DNA of 64,000 bases from Haloarcula halobia (GCF_029338255.1 NZ_CP119787.1:1240001-1304000), one strand, 5' to 3'. Positions 38,215-46,829 are shown, counted from the first letter of the stretch. Numbers and translations: made by a program. The notes: generated by a model not told the origin, from the sequence alone.

Positions 38215-38955
38215 TCACTCGGTCGGTCGCACGACGTCGGCGAGCGTCACCAGCAGCCCCAGTAGCCAGCCGACCGGGAACGAGAAGCCGAGCCACATCA
38301 GGACGTAGGCGGCCCCCTCGCGCTCGAAGTTCTGGACGAAGAACTGGGCGATGCGGTTCGAGTCCAGCAGGTCAAAGAGGATGTAGCGTGCCAGCGCGTC
38401 GCTTCCGGGCAGGACGACCTGGGCGACGGCCGTCGAGAACAGCGCCGCGACCACCGGGGGCAGGAAGATGGCGGTCATCGCCAGCGGGAAGGCGAGCAGG
38501 ACGGTCGTCGCGCGCCCACCGACGCTCCGGAAGCCGACGGCCAGCGCGGCCGAGAGCGTCGCGACGCCGCCGGCGATGGCGATGGCGGTGAACCCGCCGG
38601 CGATGAGGTCCAGTTCGAACCGGGCCAGCGCCACCAGCCCGCCCCAGACGAGCAGCGAGAGCACCACGACGCCGACGAGGCCGAGTCGCGTCGCCGTGCC
38701 GCCGATGCGCCGCGTCTGGAAGCGGACGACGGTCCCGAACAGGACCAGCGGGTAGATGATCGCGACGACGGGCATCCCCAGCGCGGCCCAGGCCCGGTAG
38801 AGGAGCATCCCGGCCTGGCTGTCGGGTGTCCACGTTCCGAGGACCGTATCCCGTGCGCCGCGCTGCCGTGGATAGACCAGTTCCATCCACGTCTCGTGTA
38901 ACCGACGGAGGTCGAAGCGCATCGCGCCGACGATCCCCTGGTTCCCGGTAGACAT
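38215..38955 (-). CDS. Multi-pass membrane protein (YIP1-like arrangement)
   Basis: A 246-aa protein with an amphipathic N-terminus followed by about five helices (about 53-77, 86-107, 116-140, 150-172 and 216-238). The layout (soluble start, five-helix bundle) resembles YIP1-type membrane proteins, but no motif proves it. A TTTAAAA box at 38979-38985 is 27 nt before the ATG, indicating a leaderless transcript. Confidence 0.7.
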   Translation of the reverse strand: MSTGNQGIVGAMRFDLRRLHETWMELVYPRQRGARDTVLGTWTPDSQAGMLLYRAWAALGMPVVAIIYPLVLFGTVVRFQTRRIGGTATRLGLVGVVVLSLLVWGGLVALARFELDLIAGGFTAIAIAGGVATLSAALAVGFRSVGGRATTVLLAFPLAMTAIFLPPVVAALFSTAVAQVVLPGSDALARYILFDLLDSNRIAQFFVQNFEREGAAYVLMWLGFSFPVGWLLGLLVTLADVVRPTE

Positions 38956-39057
38956 ACACCAGGGTTTGACCTACCCCGTTTAAAAGTTTGAGGCTCGGTA
39001 CGGGCCGTACGCGGCGAAACAATCCGACGCGCGTCAGACGCCGTGGACCGCCGCGAG

Positions 39058-39894
39058 TCAGTCCCAGCTGTCGGGGCCGAAGCCCGGGTTGACGCGCCGC
39101 TCCGTGCGCTCGATGGCGTCGATGCGCGCCACGTCCTCCTCGGAGAGGTCGAGGTCCAGACTCGCCAGGTTGTCGCGGATGTGGGCCTCGCCGGTCGCCT
39201 TCGGGATGGCGGTGACGCCATTCTCGCGCAGCCAGGCGAGGCTGACCTGCGCTTCGCTGACGCCGTGGTCGTCGGCGATGGCCGAGAGGACGTCGTCGTC
39301 GAACACGCCGCCGCGGGCGAGCGGCGAGTAGGCGACCAGTTCGTAGTCGTGTTCGCTGGCGTGGTCGCGCAGTTCCCGTTGCTGCAGGAAGGGGTGCATC
39401 TCGACCTGGTTGGCAAAGAGCGGGGCCTCGAGCGTCTCCAGTGCCGTCTCGACGTGGTGGGGCTCGAAGTTCGAGACGCCGACGTTGCGGATCTTGCCCT
39501 GTCGGTACAGCTCGTCGAAGGCCGAGAGCGTCCCCTCGGGGTCGTATGCGCCTGCGGGCCAGTGGACGTACAGCAGGTCCACGGCGTCGACGCCGAGCTT
39601 CGAGAGGCTCGCCTCGGTCGACGCGAGCACGTCGTCGTGGGCGAGGTTCGAGTTCCACACCTTCGTCGCGAGGAAGACGTCTTCGCGGTCGACGTCGGCC
39701 GCCGCGATGCCCTCGCCGACGGCGGCTTCGTTCCCGTAGGCCTGTGCGGTGTCTATATGCCGGTACCCACGCTCGAGGGCGGTCCGGACGCTCTCGGCGC
39801 ACTGGTCGTGGTCGTCGTTCTGCCAGGTTCCGAGGCCGAGCATCGGCATGCCGTCGGCCCGCGGGACCGCGTCGGGGTTGGCTGCAGGTGTCAT
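39058..39894 (-). CDS. Aldo/keto reductase
   Basis: A 278-aa TIM-barrel oxidoreductase of usual length. The tetrad is visible: Asp in HIDTAQAYGNE, Tyr in the same segment, Lys in LATKVWN and His in LLYVHWP. VSNF and IPKATGEAHIRDN contribute NADPH binding. It reduces an aldehyde or ketone, substrate unknown. Divergent from the halocyanin gene with a 103-bp gap. Confidence 0.93.
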   Translation of the reverse strand: MTPAANPDAVPRADGMPMLGLGTWQNDDHDQCAESVRTALERGYRHIDTAQAYGNEAAVGEGIAAADVDREDVFLATKVWNSNLAHDDVLASTEASLSKLGVDAVDLLYVHWPAGAYDPEGTLSAFDELYRQGKIRNVGVSNFEPHHVETALETLEAPLFANQVEMHPFLQQRELRDHASEHDYELVAYSPLARGGVFDDDVLSAIADDHGVSEAQVSLAWLRENGVTAIPKATGEAHIRDNLASLDLDLSEEDVARIDAIERTERRVNPGFGPDSWD

Positions 39895-39997
39895 CCCGAG
39901 ATGTCAGGGGCGTCCCCCGGAAATGGGTTGTGGACTGGCGGTCACCCCGCCGGCGGAAACCGACATATTGAGAACCCGGCCCCCACAACGGTCGAGT

Positions 39998-40690
39998 ATG
40001 ACAGACGGTAGTGTCGACGTATCTCGTCGGGCCTTCCTGCGGACGGCCGCGGGGGTCACGGCTGCCTCGGCCGCGACAGGAACGGCGGCGGCACAGGAAA
40101 ACGGGACCGAAGGTGACGGTGGCGGTGGCGGGGGGAGCAGCGGCCCGCCGGACTACGGCGGTTTCCTCGACCAGGTCGGCAACTACGACGGGACCACCGT
40201 CGACGCCACCGGCCAGAGCGAGGTGACAGTCTCGGTCGGCGCGCAGGGCAACGGCGGCGCGTTCGCCTTCGACCCGCCCGCGGTGCACGTCGACAACGGC
40301 GCGACGGTCCTGTTCGAGTGGACCGGCGAGGGCGGTGGCCACAACGTCGTCTCGGACGGCGAGGGCCCACTCGACTCCGGCGACCCCGTCTCGAACGCCG
40401 GCGTCAACTACGAGTACACCTTCGAGGAGGACGGCATCTACCCGTACGTCTGTGTCCCCCACGAGGGACTGGGGATGAAAGCCGCCATCGTCGTCGGGAC
40501 GGACTACCCGACCGCAGACAGCGGCGGTGGCGGTGGCGGCGGTGGCGGCGGTGGGGGCGGGTCCCCGCAGGTGCCCAGCAGCGCGAAGACCCTCGGCGTC
40601 GCGACGTCGTTCGTCATGGTGGCGACGCTGGGGCTCGCGTACTTCTTCATCCGCTACGGCGGCGACTACGAGACGCCCGGCGAGGAGTAA
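39998..40690 (+). CDS. Halocyanin-type blue copper protein, Tat-exported and C-terminally anchored
   Basis: A 230-aa protein. The Tat signal SRRAFLRTAAG ends in TAAAQ. A Gly-rich spacer precedes a single cupredoxin domain (about 55-168) with type-1 copper ligands His115, Cys152, His155 and Met160. A run of 13 glycines (176-188) then leads to a C-terminal membrane helix (about 198-219). It carries electrons at the outer membrane face, probably between a donor complex and an oxidase. Unlike classical halocyanins it lacks a lipobox and is held by its C-terminal helix. Confidence 0.92.
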   Translation: MTDGSVDVSRRAFLRTAAGVTAASAATGTAAAQENGTEGDGGGGGGSSGPPDYGGFLDQVGNYDGTTVDATGQSEVTVSVGAQGNGGAFAFDPPAVHVDNGATVLFEWTGEGGGHNVVSDGEGPLDSGDPVSNAGVNYEYTFEEDGIYPYVCVPHEGLGMKAAIVVGTDYPTADSGGGGGGGGGGGGGSPQVPSSAKTLGVATSFVMVATLGLAYFFIRYGGDYETPGEE

Positions 40691-40691
40691 C

Positions 40692-41222
40692 TCAGACCGT
40701 CTCGCCGTCGCTCCGAATATCGAGGTCGACCGCCCGGCGTTCGCCCTCGAGGTCCGCGACGACGCGTTCGACGATACGCTCCGCCTCCCGTCGAATCAGC
40801 GGGACCACCTTCCGGATGACCCAGTCCAGCGAGACCAGTCGTGGCAGGTCGACGGCGTCTTTCGAGGCCGAGCCGGGGTCGAACGCGATGCGGAGCACGA
40901 CGCGGGAGGCCGCGTCGGCGTCTGCGGGTGCTTCCTCCGGGGCCGGGTCGACTATCCAGTGACCCTCCGCGTCGATGTCCTTGACGAGTTTCCAGTCGAT
41001 ACTGTGTGGCGGGTCGACCGCCGTCACCTCGGACCTGGCGGTGTAGGTCAGCTTCCACCACGAGAACACGAGGTCGTAGCGAGTCCCCGGCGCGCCGTCG
41101 CCGTCCTGTCGAACCTGGTCGATGTACTCCGAGTAGCGGGCATAGCCCGGGAAGTCGAGCAGGAACTCGTACAGTCGCTCCGGGGGCACGCGCACCACGG
41201 TACTGACCTCGATCTCGTCCAC
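40692..41222 (-). CDS. SRPBCC (START-like/coenzyme Q-binding type) protein
   Basis: A 176-aa protein with the START-like pattern: VSTVVRVPPERLYEFLLDFP at the start, YARYSEYI, and a long C-terminal helix (about 130-160). It resembles the Coq10/polyketide-cyclase group that binds hydrophobic small molecules. A GTG start at 41222 is used. Convergent with the halocyanin gene, the two stops being one base apart. Confidence 0.8.
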   Translation of the reverse strand: MDEIEVSTVVRVPPERLYEFLLDFPGYARYSEYIDQVRQDGDGAPGTRYDLVFSWWKLTYTARSEVTAVDPPHSIDWKLVKDIDAEGHWIVDPAPEEAPADADAASRVVLRIAFDPGSASKDAVDLPRLVSLDWVIRKVVPLIRREAERIVERVVADLEGERRAVDLDIRSDGETV

Positions 41223-41318
41223 GTCCCCTAGGCGGTGGGTTCGCGTCGTAAACTTTCGGGCGACCCGGCGGCGCGGTAATTGCCGGAAGATTCATTCTGT
41301 GCATAATCTGGAACAGAC

Positions 41319-41349
41319 AATATTATTACGCTGTATCCGATACGGGATA
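41319..41349 (+). promoter_or_regulatory. Promoter and candidate operator of the winged-helix gene
   Basis: An AT-rich AATATTATTA box (41319-41328) is centred about 31 nt before the start at 41355. TATCC-GATACG-GGATA (41334-41349) lies between box and start, where the gene's own product could bind and repress. Confidence 0.4.
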
Positions 41350-41354
41350 GTAGC

Positions 41355-41630
41355 ATGAGTGCTTCCGACATCCAGCACGCCGAGGCGGACGGAGACTCCG
41401 AGCCCACGGGGTGGGACGCGGTCAGGGACCTGCCCCCGAGTGCGAAGCTCGTCGCCAAGGTACTGGAGTACAACGACACGCTGACCCAGAGCCAGCTTGC
41501 AGACGAGACGCTGTTGCCGCCACGGACCGTTCGCTACGCGCTGAACCGACTCGAGGACGTCGGCGCCGTCGACTCCCGGTTTTCCTTTGCCGACGCGCGA
41601 AAGCGCATCTACTCGCTGCGCATCGAGTGA
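41355..41630 (+). CDS. Small winged-helix DNA-binding protein (MarR/TrmB-like)
   Basis: A 91-aa protein that is almost only a winged helix (about 28-90): LVAKVLEYNDTLTQSQLADE as helices 1-2, PRTVRYALNRLEDVGAV as the recognition helix and VDSRFSFADARKRIYSL as the wing. No ligand domain. It sits 85 bp before cetZ on the same strand, so it may control that gene as well as itself. Confidence 0.82.
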   Translation: MSASDIQHAEADGDSEPTGWDAVRDLPPSAKLVAKVLEYNDTLTQSQLADETLLPPRTVRYALNRLEDVGAVDSRFSFADARKRIYSLRIE

Positions 41631-41715
41631 GCTCGCCGGGGCGGTGGCCGTTCTCCCCGACCGGCCCGTCCCGTCCGGGGCAACGTTGATTAGTCGGCCT
41701 GCCAAGACGTTGGAT

Positions 41716-42789
41716 ATGAAAGTCGTCCTGATTGGTGTCGGCCAGGCTGGGGGCAAGATAACCCAGTCGATCGCCGAGTTCGACTACGAGATGGGGTTCG
41801 AGGCGGTACGGGGGGCGCTGGCGGTCAACACCGCCCGTGCGGACCTCCAGAACCTCGACATCGACACGACCCTCATCGGCCAGGACCGGGTCAAGGGCCA
41901 CGGGGTCGGCGGCGACAACGAGCTGGGCGCACAGGTGATGCAGGAGAACGCCGCCGAGGTGCTCGACGACCTGGACGGTCGGCTTACCTCCGAAGCCGAG
42001 GCGGTCGTGGTCGTCGCCGGCCTCGGTGGCGGCACCGGATCCGGCGGCGCGCCGATGCTCACGCGCGAGCTCAAGCGCATCTACGACATCCCCGTCTACG
42101 TACTGGGCGTCCTCCCCGGGCGCGACGAGGGGGGCATCTACCAGGCCAACGCCGGCCGTTCGCTGAAGACTACCGCCCGCGAGGCCGACTCCCTCCTCCT
42201 CGTGGACAACGACGCCTGGCGCGGCAGCGGCGACAGCGTCGCGGCGGGCTACGAGCGCATCAACGACGCCATCTCCCAGCGGGTCGGCCTCCTGCTGGCC
42301 AGTGGCGAGACAACGGAGGGCGTCGGCGAGAGCGTCGTCGACTCCTCGGAGATCATCAACACTCTCCGGGGCGGCGGCCTCGCGTCGCTGGGCTACGCCA
42401 GCGCGACGGCCAGCGAGGACCCCGCGGAGAACGTCAACGTCGTCACGAGCGTCACCCGGAAGGCGCTGCTCTCGAGCATGAGTCTGCCAAACGCCGTCGA
42501 GGCCGACAAGGCGCTGCTGGTCGTCGCCGGCGACCCGGAGCGCCTCTCGCGGAAGGGGGTCGAACGGGCGCGCCGGTGGGTCGAGGACGAGACCGGGAGC
42601 ATGGAGGTCCGTGGCGGGGACTTCCCGCTGGCCTCCTCGAAGATCGCGGCGCTCGTGGTGCTCTCGGGCGTCGAGCGGTCGCCCCGTATCGACGAGTTCC
42701 TGGACCGCGCTCGGGAGGCCGCGACGTCCCAGGGCAAGAAGGTCGACCCGGAGGAGTTCGACAACGAGGACCTGGACAACCTGCTGTAA
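41716..42789 (+). CDS. cetZ: Tubulin-like GTPase of the CetZ family
   Basis: A 357-aa tubulin/FtsZ-superfamily protein. GVGQAGGKI near the start and the signature GGGTGSG (104-110) form the nucleotide site; NVNVVTSVTRKALL and the late RSPRIDEFLDRAREA belong to the C-terminal domain. CetZ proteins polymerise with GTP and govern cell shape and motility structures in haloarchaea. The ATG at 41716 starts the first beta strand. An acidic tail ends DNEDLDNLL. Confidence 0.92.
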   Translation: MKVVLIGVGQAGGKITQSIAEFDYEMGFEAVRGALAVNTARADLQNLDIDTTLIGQDRVKGHGVGGDNELGAQVMQENAAEVLDDLDGRLTSEAEAVVVVAGLGGGTGSGGAPMLTRELKRIYDIPVYVLGVLPGRDEGGIYQANAGRSLKTTAREADSLLLVDNDAWRGSGDSVAAGYERINDAISQRVGLLLASGETTEGVGESVVDSSEIINTLRGGGLASLGYASATASEDPAENVNVVTSVTRKALLSSMSLPNAVEADKALLVVAGDPERLSRKGVERARRWVEDETGSMEVRGGDFPLASSKIAALVVLSGVERSPRIDEFLDRAREAATSQGKKVDPEEFDNEDLDNLL

Positions 42790-42827
42790 GGCGGCGGCGC
42801 GTTCGAAAGACGCTGGGGATGAGGACC

Positions 42828-44174
42828 CTACTGGACCAGGCTGCTGCCGTCGAACGACGTCCGGTCGTAGTCGTGGTCGAGCAGGTCGAGGATGGTCGGG
42901 GCGATGTCGAAGAGGTCGGCGTCCTCGATGCGGACCTCGGGGTCGTCGACCAGCAGCGAGGCGTTATCGAAGCTGTGCATCCCGTTTCGCGGGCCGACGC
43001 CGAAGACGTCCTCGGAGCCCTTGAAGCCGGCCTTCAGGTCGAAGCCGTGGTTCGGGATGACCACGAGGTCCGGCGCGATGTCGTCGTGGTCGCCGCGGAA
43101 CGCTTGCTCGCGGGTGACGACGCGTTCGGCCACCTTCTTGCCGTCAGGCCCCTCGAGGGCCTCGAGTTGCTCTTTCAGGTCCGCCCGGACCGTCTCGTAC
43201 TCGGACTCGGGGACGCTCCCGCGGGGTTCACGGCCCTCGAGGTTGATGTAGAATCGCCCGGGGATGAGCGAGTAGGCCGTCGTGTCGTCGGCGATGTCGC
43301 CGAGTTCGCTGTGCTCGTCGTCGTCGTACTCGAGCCAGCCCTCCTGTTCGAGCCACTCGTTGAAGTGGACCTCGTAGTCCAGCGACGTGAACCCGTGGTC
43401 GGAGGCGACCACCATGGTCACGTCGTCGGGCAGCAGGTCGCGCAGGCGACCGAGGTAGTCGTCGACCGTGCGGTAGAACTCGAAGAACGCCTCCTGGTTC
43501 TCGCCGTCGCGCTCGTAGTCCCTGAACAGGAAGTGGTTGACCCGGTCGGTGGTCATGAAGACGCCGAAAAAGAGGTCCCAGTCGTCGGCCTCGACGTACT
43601 GCTTGAACGTCTCGAAGCGCTTCTCTAGGGTCTCGTGGGCGTCCTCGACGAACTCGCTCTTGTCGTCGCTGTGGCCCAGTTTGGCGTTGACGTCGATGCG
43701 GTAGCCGTTCGACTCGAGCGTCTCGCGCAGGTCGTCGGGGTAGGCGGCCTTGTCGACGCCCGGTGAGAGGAACCCCGAGACCATCCGCTGGACGTTACGC
43801 TGGGGCGGGAAGGTGACGGGGACGTTCATCACGGTGGCGTCGCGGCCGTCCTCGGCGACGCGGTCCCAGAGCCGGGTCGCCTGGACGTCACGCCCCATCG
43901 GGACGTAGGTGTCGTAGGAGCCGACCTCACGGTCCTGGAAGCCGTAGACGCCCGTCTCACCGGGGTTGACGCCGGTCGTCAGCGCCGGCCAGCAGGCGCT
44001 GGACTCCGGAGGGACGATGCTGTCGATGGGGCCGGCGCTCCCGTCGGCGGCGAGCTCGGTGAGGTTCGGGAACACGTCCGGGTGCTCGTCGATGAGGCTG
44101 TACGGAACGCCGTCGATGCCGAAGAAGGCCACGCGGGGGCCGCTATCTCCTTTCAGTCGGTCGAATAGTCCCAT
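42828..44174 (-). CDS. Alkaline-phosphatase superfamily phosphodiesterase/nucleotide pyrophosphatase
   Basis: A 448-aa protein. FFGIDGVPYSLID holds the first metal aspartate, PPESSACWPALTTG the nucleophile region, FGVFMTTDRVNHFLF the next metal ligands and VVASDHGFT the Asp-His pair. These mark type-I phosphodiesterases. With no signal peptide it is likely cytoplasmic; haloarchaeal relatives are often found near glycan genes, so a sugar-nucleotide or lipid-linked substrate is possible. The ATG at 44174 (MGLFDRLKG) is preferred to one nine codons upstream. Confidence 0.88.
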   Translation of the reverse strand: MGLFDRLKGDSGPRVAFFGIDGVPYSLIDEHPDVFPNLTELAADGSAGPIDSIVPPESSACWPALTTGVNPGETGVYGFQDREVGSYDTYVPMGRDVQATRLWDRVAEDGRDATVMNVPVTFPPQRNVQRMVSGFLSPGVDKAAYPDDLRETLESNGYRIDVNAKLGHSDDKSEFVEDAHETLEKRFETFKQYVEADDWDLFFGVFMTTDRVNHFLFRDYERDGENQEAFFEFYRTVDDYLGRLRDLLPDDVTMVVASDHGFTSLDYEVHFNEWLEQEGWLEYDDDEHSELGDIADDTTAYSLIPGRFYINLEGREPRGSVPESEYETVRADLKEQLEALEGPDGKKVAERVVTREQAFRGDHDDIAPDLVVIPNHGFDLKAGFKGSEDVFGVGPRNGMHSFDNASLLVDDPEVRIEDADLFDIAPTILDLLDHDYDRTSFDGSSLVQ

Positions 44175-44255
44175 GTGACCCGGTATAGCGGTCAGGGACA
44201 AGAAACTTCTTTTCGCAACCGGGTCGCACCTGGCGGCAACCGACGCCGGCGTCGA

Positions 44256-44378
44256 TCAGGCGTCCTCGGCGTTCGCCGGGACGACGGTCAGGTGTGCGAT
44301 TCCGGGTATCGGGGGTTCCTCGCGGCCCGGCGCGCCCGGTTCGTGTTCGAGCGTCGGGTCGGTCTGATGGGTCGCCAT
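44256..44378 (-). CDS. Very small protein, 40 aa
   Basis: An ATG-started frame of 40 codons (MATHQTDPTLEHEPGAPGR… to …VVPANAEDA). It is acidic, GC3-rich and proline-rich with no hydrophobic helix. A TATA-like box (GTAATTATTAG, minus strand, about 44405-44415) lies about 32 nt upstream. Composition and promoter placement favour a real gene in the 321-bp gap between the phosphodiesterase and ppa genes. No function can be given. Confidence 0.5.
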   Translation of the reverse strand: MATHQTDPTLEHEPGAPGREEPPIPGIAHLTVVPANAEDA

Positions 44379-44495
44379 CGTATCGGGATATACCGACCGA
44401 ACGGCCTAATAATTACCCATGCTCATAACTCATCGGCAACTCCTGCCGTCATTACCCACGGATATACCGTCTGGAACGCCGACTGAACCGCCGGC

Positions 44496-45029
44496 TCAGT
44501 CGAAATGCTCGTCGTAGAGGTCCTGGGCGTGCTCGATGGCGTCCATCGCGGCCTGCTTGTCCTCCCAGCCCTGCGTCTCGACTTCCTTGCCCTCCTCTAA
44601 GTTCTTGTACGTCGCGAAGAACTCGTCGATCTCGTCGAGCGTCTGCTGTGGGATGTCCTCGAGGTCCTCGATGTGGTCGTAGCGCGGGTCCTCGCTCGGG
44701 ACGGCGATGACCTTGTCGTCCTGCTCGCCGTCGTCGTCCATCCTCATGAGCGCGACCGGGCGGGCCTCGATGACACAGCCGGGGAACGTCTGATCTTCGA
44801 CGAGGACCAGCACGTCGAAGGGGTCCTCGTCGTCGTAGTACGACTGCGGGATGAACCCGTAGTCCGAGGGGTAGTGGACGTTCGAGTGGAGCACGCGGTC
44901 CAGGACGACACCGGGGATGTCCTTCTCGTACTCGTACTTGTTGCGCTCGCCCTTGAGACACTCGACGACGGCGTAGATCTCTTCGGGTGGGTTCGGTCCG
45001 GTTTCCAGATCTTCCCAGAGGTTCGTCAT
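44496..45029 (-). CDS. ppa: Inorganic pyrophosphatase (family I)
   Basis: A 177-aa protein. DEDPFD (67-72) is the family-I signature D-x-D-P-x-D binding magnesium; KYEYEKDIPG and YPSDYGFIP are further active-site strands. It hydrolyses pyrophosphate and pulls biosynthetic reactions forward in the cytoplasm. It is divergent from the rosR-like gene, with 279 bp between them. Confidence 0.96.
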   Translation of the reverse strand: MTNLWEDLETGPNPPEEIYAVVECLKGERNKYEYEKDIPGVVLDRVLHSNVHYPSDYGFIPQSYYDDEDPFDVLVLVEDQTFPGCVIEARPVALMRMDDDGEQDDKVIAVPSEDPRYDHIEDLEDIPQQTLDEIDEFFATYKNLEEGKEVETQGWEDKQAAMDAIEHAQDLYDEHFD

Positions 45030-45178
45030 CGTCTCGGAGTGGACCGGGGCGTCAAAAAGTCCTTTCGTAATGTCTCTCGGTCTGGACGACCGGAAGGTAT
45101 TTTTAGGTGCTATCGAGATATTACTACAAGGAGTAGTTAGCGGCTACGGCCCGACACACACCGACACCGACGCCGGAG

Positions 45179-45215
45179 TGGCCAGTGTAAATTGAGTACC
45201 CCCTGACACTGGCCA
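45179..45215. repeat. 10-bp inverted repeat in the ppa-rosR intergenic region
   Basis: TGGCCAGTGT (45179-45188) is repeated as ACACTGGCCA (45206-45215) with a 17-nt loop. It lies in the divergent promoter space about 95 nt before the regulator gene and about 150 nt before ppa. Either a transcription-factor site pair or a hairpin. Confidence 0.6.
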
Positions 45216-45269
45216 ATACCCCGTTACGGGGCCGCGGTCCCCTGATTTGTCCTGTCTCTTAGGCTGAAG

Positions 45270-45283
45270 TTAACAAGTGTTAA
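45270..45283 (+). promoter_or_regulatory. TTAACA-AG-TGTTAA palindrome at the rosR promoter
   Basis: A perfect 6+6 palindrome with 2-nt centre, centred 32 nt before the ATG at 45309, thus on or beside the expected TATA position. A winged-helix dimer bound here would block TBP, so it is a candidate autoregulatory operator. Confidence 0.5.
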
Positions 45284-45308
45284 GTACTGTGGTGACATCG
45301 TACTAACT

Positions 45309-45668
45309 ATGTCAGAGGCACAATCACTCGACGCAAGCCCCGGCATCGCGAAGGACCTCACGGCCTTCCAGCAGAACATCCTGGTCATCCTGGCCGAAGA
45401 GCCACGGTACGGCCTCGCTATCAAACGCGAGCTCGAGTCGTACTACGACGACGAGGTCAACCACGGTCGCCTGTACCCGAACCTCGACGACCTGGTCGAG
45501 ATGGGTCTGGTCGAAAAGAGCGAACTCGACAAGCGAACGAACCAGTACGCACTGACCGAGGACGGCAAAGAAGCGGTCCTCGACCAGCTCGGCTGGGAGT
45601 TCTCGAAGTTCGTCACGGACGGCGACCGCGCCGGCATGCTCGAGAACCTGGTCGAGAGCCAGAAGTAA
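45309..45668 (+). CDS. rosR: PadR-type winged-helix transcription regulator, RosR-like
   Basis: A 119-aa PadR-family protein: helix FQQNILVILAEEPRYGLAIK, recognition segment NHGRLYPNLDDLVEMGLVEK, and wing DKRTNQYALTEDGKEA, then a dimerisation helix. Length, sequence style and gene neighbourhood (ppa on one side, RNase HI on the other) match what I recall of RosR, the oxidative-stress regulator of Halobacterium salinarum. The symbol is by that resemblance and should be checked by alignment. Confidence 0.8.
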   Translation: MSEAQSLDASPGIAKDLTAFQQNILVILAEEPRYGLAIKRELESYYDDEVNHGRLYPNLDDLVEMGLVEKSELDKRTNQYALTEDGKEAVLDQLGWEFSKFVTDGDRAGMLENLVESQK

Positions 45669-45685
45669 TCGCCGTTTACTCGGCG

Positions 45686-46240
45686 TTACGGCTCGAGTAC
45701 TCGATTCCCAGATTTTTCGACGGTCAACCGAACAGACTCCTCCAGCAGCGCCCGCTGTTCGTCGCTCGGCCAGGCGTTCCGCGGGAAGTACTCCGTCTTG
45801 AACTCCGCGAGTTCGTCGGGGGTCGCCTCCGCGATCGGCTTGGCGTAATGGTTGCCCATGAAGTCCGCCAGTGCCGACGCGGTGGCCCCGTGGACCGGGC
45901 CGTGCTCCTCCTCGACGGCCGTGGCCACTGCACGGTTGCGCTCCTCGACGGCGTCCCACTCTTCGGGGTCGCCGGGCCCGCTGAGCTGGATCTCGACGCC
46001 CCGGTCGACGTCCTCGACCCGCTCGGGACGGATGACGCCGTCTTCCACCCACTCCTGTGGGTGACAGACCAGCACGTCGCCGGTGTCGTCCGCTCTGACG
46101 CGCGCGGTGAAGTCGTGGCTGTCCAGCAACGCGTCCCGTCTGTCGACGTACGCCGTCGCCTCCGCGTCGTCGACCACCTCGCGTGCGAGTCGGGTGAGCC
46201 GTTCCGCTTCCTCCAGTACCTCGGGTGGCAGGTCAGTCAT
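45686..46240 (-). CDS. Conserved protein of unknown function, coupled to rnhA
   Basis: A 184-aa acidic, mostly helical protein. LLDSHDFTARVRADDTGDVL VCHP-type beta segment lies centrally, and the C-terminal part (ASALADFMGNHYAKPIAEAT) is helical. No catalytic motif recognised. Its first eight bases overlap the end of rnhA, so the two are co-translated. Confidence 0.75.
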   Translation of the reverse strand: MTDLPPEVLEEAERLTRLAREVVDDAEATAYVDRRDALLDSHDFTARVRADDTGDVLVCHPQEWVEDGVIRPERVEDVDRGVEIQLSGPGDPEEWDAVEERNRAVATAVEEEHGPVHGATASALADFMGNHYAKPIAEATPDELAEFKTEYFPRNAWPSDEQRALLEESVRLTVEKSGNRVLEP

Positions 46241-46829
46241 CGTCGAGTGCGTCGTTGGCTAGTTGGTCCGCGCGGTCGTTTATCTCTCGCGGAACGTGCT
46301 CGATGTGCCAGTCGTCGAAGTCCATCAGGAACTCCCGGACGCGGACCCGCTGTTCGCGCAGGTCGGGGTCGTTCGTGTTCCACTCGCCCCGGACCTGCTT
46401 GACGATGAGCTCCGAGTCACCCCGGACGCGGACTTCGTCGAATCCGTACTCCGTGGCGACCTCCAGCGCCCGCACGAGCGCGGCGTACTCGGCCTGGTTG
46501 TTGGTCGCCCGGCCGATGGTCTCGCCGCCTTCGGCGACGATGCCGCTGTCGTCGACGAGGACGTACCCGACGGCGGCCGGGCCAGGGTTCCCGCGAGAGG
46601 CACCGTCGAAGTAGACGTGGACGCGGCCGCCCGAGTCAGCTCGCAGCAGCGCCTCCAGTCGCGCGGTGTCGCCACCCTGGACGACGACCTTCCCGTCGTA
46701 GGCGACGGCGGTGGCGCCCGCGTGTGTGGCGCGCCAGCGTTCGTGCGGCGTGTTCCCCGACTCCACGGGGACGCCGTCGGCTTCCAGACGCTCTCGGGCG
46801 GCGGTCGGGTCGCACTCGATGACCGGCAT
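46233..46829 (-). CDS. rnhA: Ribonuclease HI
   Basis: A 198-aa protein. Residues about 70-196 are an RNase H domain with catalytic acidic residues Asp75 (YFDGASRG), Glu114 (NQAEYAAL), Asp138 (RGDSEL) and a late Asp (185 or 188, NDRADQLA). It cuts RNA in RNA-DNA hybrids. The first 65 residues form a small extra domain, different from the hybrid-binding domain of eukaryotic RNase H1, and are typical of haloarchaeal versions. Confidence 0.94.
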   Translation of the reverse strand: MPVIECDPTAARERLEADGVPVESGNTPHERWRATHAGATAVAYDGKVVVQGGDTARLEALLRADSGGRVHVYFDGASRGNPGPAAVGYVLVDDSGIVAEGGETIGRATNNQAEYAALVRALEVATEYGFDEVRVRGDSELIVKQVRGEWNTNDPDLREQRVRVREFLMDFDDWHIEHVPREINDRADQLANDALDDD

